Shown: positions 59,678 to 64,000 of the stretch, piece by piece
How positions within the stretch are numbered: position 1 is the stretch's first letter
How the letters are laid out: the number at the start of each line of letters is the position of its first letter
DNA from: Pseudomonas mangiferae
Lineage (GTDB): Bacteria; Pseudomonadota; Gammaproteobacteria; Pseudomonadales; Pseudomonadaceae
Direction of reading: 5' to 3'
DNA: 64,000 nt
NCBI RefSeq assembly: GCF_007109405.1
Contig: NZ_VJOY01000001.1
Location: forward strand, 530,780-594,779
Translations under genes and position numbers: made by a program
The notes under the pieces: model-generated
Told to the model about the DNA's origin: nothing
The model's database searches: none
What the model saw: only the letters and a program-made list of their open reading frames with translations

Positions 59678-60721
59678 TCAGCAGACCAGCACGTCGTCCA
59701 GGCGCCAGACCTGGGCGGCGAAACCCCAGCCGGTGGCGGCGCCGGCCATCACCACGTGATCACCGGGGCGGATGTGCTCTTCCCGCAGCGCCTTCGCCAG
59801 GGTGTAGGGGATCGCCACCGAGATCATCACGCCGGTCTCGCCCATGGTCAGCAGGTACTGGTCGTCGCGGCATCCCACCCCGCGGGCCCAGGCGTTCACC
59901 AGGAACGGCGTGGGCTGGTGGAAGACGAAGTGGTCGATGTCCGAGGCCTGCAGGCCGGCCTTCTCCAGAGCGCGGTTCACGGCCAGGGGCACGTTCTCCG
60001 GGACGAAGGTCTGCATCTTGTTCTGGCCGTCGCTGAGCAGGGAGAACAGCAGGCGCGGCCGGGCGTCGGCGGCGGGCTTCTCCGGCAGGCGCCAGCGGCC
60101 GGTGGCCACTTCATAGAAGGTCGCGTCGCTGTGCTCGGAGGACGCCAGCAGATCGGCCTCGCTGTCGCTGCGGGTCAGCAGGGCCGCGGCGCAGCCATCG
60201 GCGAACAGCGTGGAGGAGCGGGAGGTGAAATCCAGCATGTTGGAGATGTATTCGCTGCAGACCACCAGCACCGTTTCGGCCTTGCCCTGGCGGATCAGGC
60301 TGGCGGCGAGGCGCAGGTTGAGCAGGAAGCTGCTGCACTCCATCTGCGAATCCAGGGGCAGCGCCCGCTCGAGCCCCAGGTGTTTCGACAGCACGTTGGA
60401 GAGCCGTGGATAGAGCCGGCCGCTGATGCCCGGCAGCACCTCGCCGGCGTCGGTCATCACCGGGCAGGAGGCCGAGCAGATGAGCACGTCCACCGCCTCG
60501 GGCGCGGTCCCGCTGCTGGCCAGCAGGCGGCTCGCGGCGCGGGCCGCCATGGTGAATTCGTTCTCGCCCTGCCGCGGGTCGAAGTAGCCCCGACGGTCCA
60601 CCCCCCAGAACTGCCACCAGGTAGGCTGCAGGTCGCTGACCTGGTCGAATACCGGGTCGTCGTTGGCGTAGGACGTGGCGGGGAGTTCGCAAGTGATCGC
60701 AGCCAGTTTGACCTTATGCAT
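59678..60721 (-). CDS. pqsC: 2-heptyl-4-quinolone synthase subunit PqsC
   Basis: FabH-like subunit of 347 residues. With PqsB it joins octanoate to 2-aminobenzoylacetate to give HHQ. The active-site Cys is in LDSQMECSSFLLNLRL and the His in FVFHQPTPFLV. MHKVKLAAITCELPA and FWGVDRRGYFDPRQGENEF are close to P. aeruginosa PqsC. The atypical absence of the third FabH residue (Asn replaced in GETGVMISVAIPY) is also seen in the P. aeruginosa enzyme. It overlaps pqsB by eight bases. Confidence 0.96.
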   Translation of the reverse strand: MHKVKLAAITCELPATSYANDDPVFDQVSDLQPTWWQFWGVDRRGYFDPRQGENEFTMAARAASRLLASSGTAPEAVDVLICSASCPVMTDAGEVLPGISGRLYPRLSNVLSKHLGLERALPLDSQMECSSFLLNLRLAASLIRQGKAETVLVVCSEYISNMLDFTSRSSTLFADGCAAALLTRSDSEADLLASSEHSDATFYEVATGRWRLPEKPAADARPRLLFSLLSDGQNKMQTFVPENVPLAVNRALEKAGLQASDIDHFVFHQPTPFLVNAWARGVGCRDDQYLLTMGETGVMISVAIPYTLAKALREEHIRPGDHVVMAGAATGWGFAAQVWRLDDVLVC

Positions 60722-61568
60722 GTTGCTCTCCCGCGAGTTTCAGGGTGACGCCCTCGACCACCATGGCGAAGGGATCGAAACTGACCAGCACGACCTCGTC
60801 CAGCCGGTCGCGCTGGGCCGCACGCAACTGTTCCGCCACCTCGAACGGGCCCAGGCAGCGCCCGCCCGGACGCTGCTGGCCGAACCATTCCTCGCGGATC
60901 GCCAGCAACGCCGGGAAGCCGGACGCCAGCCGCTCCACCTGGCCACGCAGCGCGTCCAGCAAGCCGGGCTGGGCCGGCAGGTCGAGCCGCCCCTTGGGAT
61001 CGGTCGGTTCGCGCAGGTCGCCATTGAGCGGGATGCTCAGGCCTTGCCAGGCCAGCCCGAAGCCAGGCGTGGCGAGCGGTTCGCGGCGGAACACGGCATG
61101 GCCGGTAGGCCGGCACAGCAGGGCCATGGCGCCGTCGGCCAGGGCGAAGCCGGATGCCTCGTCCGCCTGGTAGCCCTGGCTCGACTCGCCGCGCACCACC
61201 AGCACGTTGCGGTAGCCCTGGTCGATGGCGAGGGTGTCGGCCACGTACAGCGCCTTCGCCAGGCTCGAATCGGTGAGGTCGAAGACGTGGGCCTTGCGGG
61301 CGCCCAGGCGCTTTTGCAGCGGGTGGCCGATCTTCGGCCCGATCACGTCGCGCTGTTCGATGAGGTGGTCGGGAGACAGCGCCAGGCCAACGATCAGGTC
61401 GATGTCGCCGGCGTCCACGCCGGCTTGCTCCAGGACCTCCTGGACGGCTGGCAGCAGGCGCTCCAGCAGCACCTCGTCGCCGGTCGCGCGCGGCCGTTCG
61501 CCGCCCAGGGGGCCCTCGCGGCGTTCGTAGGTCGGGGGCAGGTTCACCCCGATGGCCTGAATCAGCAT
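60714..61568 (-). CDS. pqsB: 2-heptyl-4-quinolone synthase subunit PqsB
   Basis: Subunit of 284 residues with a shortened FabH-like fold and no catalytic Cys of its own; it pairs with PqsC. Visible signatures are MLIQAIGVNLPPTYERREGP, GLALSPDHLIEQRD, HVFDLTDSSLAKALYVADTL and RDRLDEVVLVSFDPFAMVV, all close to P. aeruginosa PqsB. The start overlaps the pqsA end by seven bases. Confidence 0.96.
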   Translation of the reverse strand: MLIQAIGVNLPPTYERREGPLGGERPRATGDEVLLERLLPAVQEVLEQAGVDAGDIDLIVGLALSPDHLIEQRDVIGPKIGHPLQKRLGARKAHVFDLTDSSLAKALYVADTLAIDQGYRNVLVVRGESSQGYQADEASGFALADGAMALLCRPTGHAVFRREPLATPGFGLAWQGLSIPLNGDLREPTDPKGRLDLPAQPGLLDALRGQVERLASGFPALLAIREEWFGQQRPGGRCLGPFEVAEQLRAAQRDRLDEVVLVSFDPFAMVVEGVTLKLAGEQHA

Positions 61569-63115
61569 GCCCGTTCCTCCTTGAGGCTTTCGTGATAAAG
61601 GGTGTCCGCCCGCAGGCACAGCTCGGCGCGGGCCAGCTTGCCGTTGTCGTTGCGCGGCAGGCTCGGCAGCACGTGCAGGTACTGCGGGAGCGCATGGGAC
61701 GGCAGGTCGTCGGCCAGGCGGTGCTCGATCCGCTGGCCCAGCAGGATGCGATTCACCCCGGGGTCGGCCTCCAGGGTGACGAACAGGGTCGGCCGCAGGC
61801 CGTCGTACTGGCGGCAGGTGGGCACCAGGGCAGCCTCGAGGATTTCCGGGAAGCGCTGGCACACGGCCTGCTCCACCTGGGCCGGGACCACCCAGCGGCC
61901 GTTGACCTTGAACAGGTCGTCCTCACGCCCCCGGTAGCGGTAGGCGCCGCTCTCGTCGCACTCGAAAAGGTCGCCGGTGCGGTACCAGCCGTGGTCGAAG
62001 CGCGCCTGCTGCGTGGCATCGGCGCGCCAGTAGCCCGGGCTCACGCCCGGCCCGCGCACCCAGAGCACGCCGCGCTGGGTGCGCGCGCTCAGGGACTCGC
62101 CGTTGCGGTCCATCAGACGGCAGTCGTAGCCGGGTACCGGAAAGCCGGTGACCTCCGCCCGGGCCGCGCCGGGGCGATTGGCGAGGAACACGTGGCCGAC
62201 TTCCGTGGCACCGATGCCGTCGCAGATTTCCAGCCCCTGCTCCTGCCAGAAGTCGAACTCCGTCCTGGGGAGCGGCGACCCGGCGGAAAATGCCAGCTCG
62301 ACGCAGTCCAGCAACACCTGCGCCTGGTCATGCAGGGCGGCATAGATGGCCGGTACCCCGAACAGGACGTTGGGGCGGTACGCCTGCAGGTTCTCCAGCA
62401 CCCGCGCGGCATTCGGCCAACGCGCGTCCAGCAGCGCCGAGGCGCCGCAGAACCAGGGGAAGAACAGCGCGTTGCCCATGCCGTAGCCGAAGAACAGCTT
62501 GGGAATGGAGTACAGGCGGTCGCCGGGTTTGAGCCCCAGATGCGCCACGGCGAAGGCCTGGCAGAAGCCGAAGGTGGTCTCCAGGCTGTGGATCACGCCC
62601 TTCGGCGCACCAGTGGAACCGGAGGTGTACTGCAGGTAGGCGGGAGCGGTCCGGTCGCGGCGCCGGAACGACTGCCAGTCCGGCACCGGCGGCCCGACGA
62701 GGGCCGTCAGGGTGAAGTCGTCGAAGCTGCCGATGCGGCCGCCGGCACGCAGCGTCAGGGGCGCCTGGGACCCGCCGAGGGACGGGGCGTCGGCCTCGCG
62801 CACTACCAGGCTCGCCTGGCAGTCGGCGACGATGGCGGCCAGGTTGTCTTCCCGCGACTTGGGGTTGACCACCGCCGGGATGGCGCCCACGGCGATGCAG
62901 GCAAGGAACAAACAGATCAGCGAGGGGGAGTCGTCGAGGGCGATCACCACCCGCTCCCCCGGTTCCATCACCCGCTCCAGCTGGCTGGCCATGGCGGTGA
63001 TGGCGTGTTGGCACTGGCGGCGGCTCAGGGTCTCGCCGGCGTGGTGGTAGAGCGCGGCGTCCGGGTCGAAGTCGAGGCGAAACAGGTCCTCGGTGAGGTT
63101 GGCCAGCGTGGACAT
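61562..63115 (-). CDS. pqsA: Anthranilate-CoA ligase PqsA
   Basis: Adenylate-forming enzyme of 517 residues, the P. aeruginosa length. It activates anthranilate with ATP and CoA, the first committed step to alkylquinolones. The ATP motif is YTSGSTGAPKG; later motifs are GWYRTGDLFE, YRGREDDLFKVNGRW and the C-terminal LPRNDNGKLARAEL with the catalytic Lys. First gene of the operon pqsABCDE-phnAB; a PqsR-type palindrome lies 126 bases upstream of the start. AAGGAT precedes the ATG. Confidence 0.96.
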   Translation of the reverse strand: MSTLANLTEDLFRLDFDPDAALYHHAGETLSRRQCQHAITAMASQLERVMEPGERVVIALDDSPSLICLFLACIAVGAIPAVVNPKSREDNLAAIVADCQASLVVREADAPSLGGSQAPLTLRAGGRIGSFDDFTLTALVGPPVPDWQSFRRRDRTAPAYLQYTSGSTGAPKGVIHSLETTFGFCQAFAVAHLGLKPGDRLYSIPKLFFGYGMGNALFFPWFCGASALLDARWPNAARVLENLQAYRPNVLFGVPAIYAALHDQAQVLLDCVELAFSAGSPLPRTEFDFWQEQGLEICDGIGATEVGHVFLANRPGAARAEVTGFPVPGYDCRLMDRNGESLSARTQRGVLWVRGPGVSPGYWRADATQQARFDHGWYRTGDLFECDESGAYRYRGREDDLFKVNGRWVVPAQVEQAVCQRFPEILEAALVPTCRQYDGLRPTLFVTLEADPGVNRILLGQRIEHRLADDLPSHALPQYLHVLPSLPRNDNGKLARAELCLRADTLYHESLKEERAC

Positions 63116-63240
63116 GATGAACGATCCTTCTTCAGCGATGCCGGTGGGCGAGCCGGGCCAGGTGGCCGCGGCAAGGCCCGAGATAGAGCGCTTGGTTTCT
63201 CCTGGGCCGGAAAATTAACCGGGCACGCCGAAGCGCGATA

Positions 63241-63253
63241 TTCGGAGTCCGAA
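63241..63253 (-). promoter_or_regulatory. PqsR (MvfR) binding site of the pqsA promoter
   Basis: On the minus strand the site reads TTCGGACTCCGAA, the same 13 bases as the LysR-type box in the P. aeruginosa pqsA promoter as I remember it. It is centred 132 bases before the pqsA ATG. A TAATTT element about 33 bases downstream could be the -10 region. Confidence 0.8.
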
Positions 63254-63353
63254 CGAAAAAGTTTCGGTAACCCAGCGGTCATCTGCTGCCACGCCGGCTA
63301 GGACGGGGGTCCTGGCCGGACGGCACGGAGCGGCGAAAGAAGGAAGAAAAACG

Positions 63354-63815
63354 CTACAGCGGCAGGGAGGATCGCAGCATCACCGACTTCAGGGCGAAGG
63401 CCGAGGTGACGCTGGCGACGCCAGGGATGCAGGTCAGGGTGTGGGTCAGGAAGGACTGGTAGGCGGCGAGGTCCTTCACCACCACCCGCAGGATGTAGTC
63501 GGCGTCCCCGGTCATCTGGAAGCAGCTCATGACCTGGGGCGACTGCACGATGCGCTCCTCGAAGGAGGCCAGCAGGTCCACGGATTGTTTTTCCAGCCGG
63601 ACCGAAACGAAGACGCTGACGGTGCCGGACAAGCGGCTTTCATCCAGCCGCGCGAAGTAGCCCTGGATGTAGCGCTCCTCTTCCAGGCGCTTCACCCGGC
63701 GCAGGGTCGGGGTCAGGGACAGGCCGATGCGCTGGGCCAGTTCGCGCCAGCTCAGGCGACCGTCCTCGGCCAGGGCGCCGAGAATCTTCAGGTCCGTTCG
63801 ATCCAGTTCAGACAT
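63354..63815 (-). CDS. Lrp/AsnC-family transcriptional regulator
   Basis: Regulator of 153 residues. The N-terminal HTH is LDRTDLKILGALAEDGRLSW then RELAQRIGLSLTPTLRRVKRLEE; the C-terminal RAM ligand domain includes QSPQVMSCFQMTGDADYILRV. Members sense amino acids and control nearby amino-acid metabolism or transport genes. It is divergent from a gene that starts at 63956, its likely target. No link to the pqs operon is needed, though both use the same strand. Confidence 0.92.
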   Translation of the reverse strand: MSELDRTDLKILGALAEDGRLSWRELAQRIGLSLTPTLRRVKRLEEERYIQGYFARLDESRLSGTVSVFVSVRLEKQSVDLLASFEERIVQSPQVMSCFQMTGDADYILRVVVKDLAAYQSFLTHTLTCIPGVASVTSAFALKSVMLRSSLPL

Positions 63816-63955
63816 AGTTCATTTAAACCACTTATTCGTTTTTATTGGTTCAATCGCACTAAAAAATACGCTACCACACCGGCATTTTGAAGCAAAACGC
63901 CTATCGGCCGGAGCATATACTAGGTCCCACAAGAAACATAAAAAGAGGTCTAGAA

Positions 63956-64000
63956 ATGGATATTTCCCATGGCCGCCGGATGGATTCTCCCCCCACGCAC
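63956..64000 (+). CDS. Start of a divergent gene cut by the window end
   Basis: Fifteen codons are visible, MDISHGRRMDSPPTH, after a good AGAGGT ribosome site. The frame is open to the window edge. It starts 140 bases from the divergent Lrp/AsnC gene and is therefore probably controlled by it. The product cannot be named from this piece. Confidence 0.55.
   Translation, partial: MDISHGRRMDSPPTH

Overview
The window is from a high-GC gammaproteobacterium, almost certainly a Pseudomonas close to the P. aeruginosa group. The evidence is pyoverdine chromophore genes with PvdS, a GacA-UvrC-PgsA-tRNA-Gly block, EarP with Arg32-type EF-P, and a full alkylquinolone (pqs) operon with MvfR/PqsR. All assignments come from reading motifs and remembered family members; no search was run.

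Layout. 1-13.3 kb: iron uptake. An mbtH-pvdG-pvdL operon on the minus strand (pvdL runs off the left edge) diverges from pvdS; a Fur box and a PvdS-type iron-starvation box lie between them. 13.3-17.1 kb: small stress-like and membrane proteins, a TSUP exporter and a LysR regulator. 17.1-20.3 kb: earP-efp, tRNA-Ser and a crotonase. 20.5-41.4 kb: ordinary chromosomal genes: two chemoreceptors, plsC, corA-like, a glutamine amidotransferase, a beta-oxidation pair, cytochrome c, MscS, prmB, an Smr protein, GST, aminotransferase, MarR, BenE and tRNA-Leu. A short AT-richer islet with an orphan gene lies beside tRNA-Cys. 41.5-43.8 kb: an amino-acid ABC importer without an ATPase gene.

44.1-50.2 kb is the most unusual region. 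An ECF41-type sigma factor with a SnoaL-like tail heads a minus-strand set: a PhzS-like FAD monooxygenase, a Baeyer-Villiger monooxygenase fused to a complete PhzA/PhzB-like domain, and (after a 418-base gap) a PhzG-like flavin oxidase. A small ABM-domain protein is divergent. No core phenazine genes (phzC, D, E, F) are in the window. Two sites with the same sequence pattern (CCTGACA, 16 bases, CGTC) face in opposite directions between the sigma gene and the ABM gene, and look like the sigma factor's own promoters.

50.6-53.8 kb is the core block tRNA-Gly, pgsA, uvrC, gacA. 54.3-63.1 kb is a complete quinolone signalling cluster: mvfR (plus strand) converging on pqsABCDE-phnAB (minus strand). 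A 13-base palindrome upstream of pqsA matches, as I remember it, the P. aeruginosa PqsR site. A possible 36-codon leader ORF precedes phnA. The right end holds an Lrp/AsnC regulator and the first codons of a divergent gene.

How the parts fit: PvdS should switch on pyoverdine synthesis when iron is low. MvfR should switch on alkylquinolone synthesis. GacA lies between the quinolone cluster and the phenazine-like tailoring locus, so two secondary-metabolism loci flank a conserved housekeeping block.
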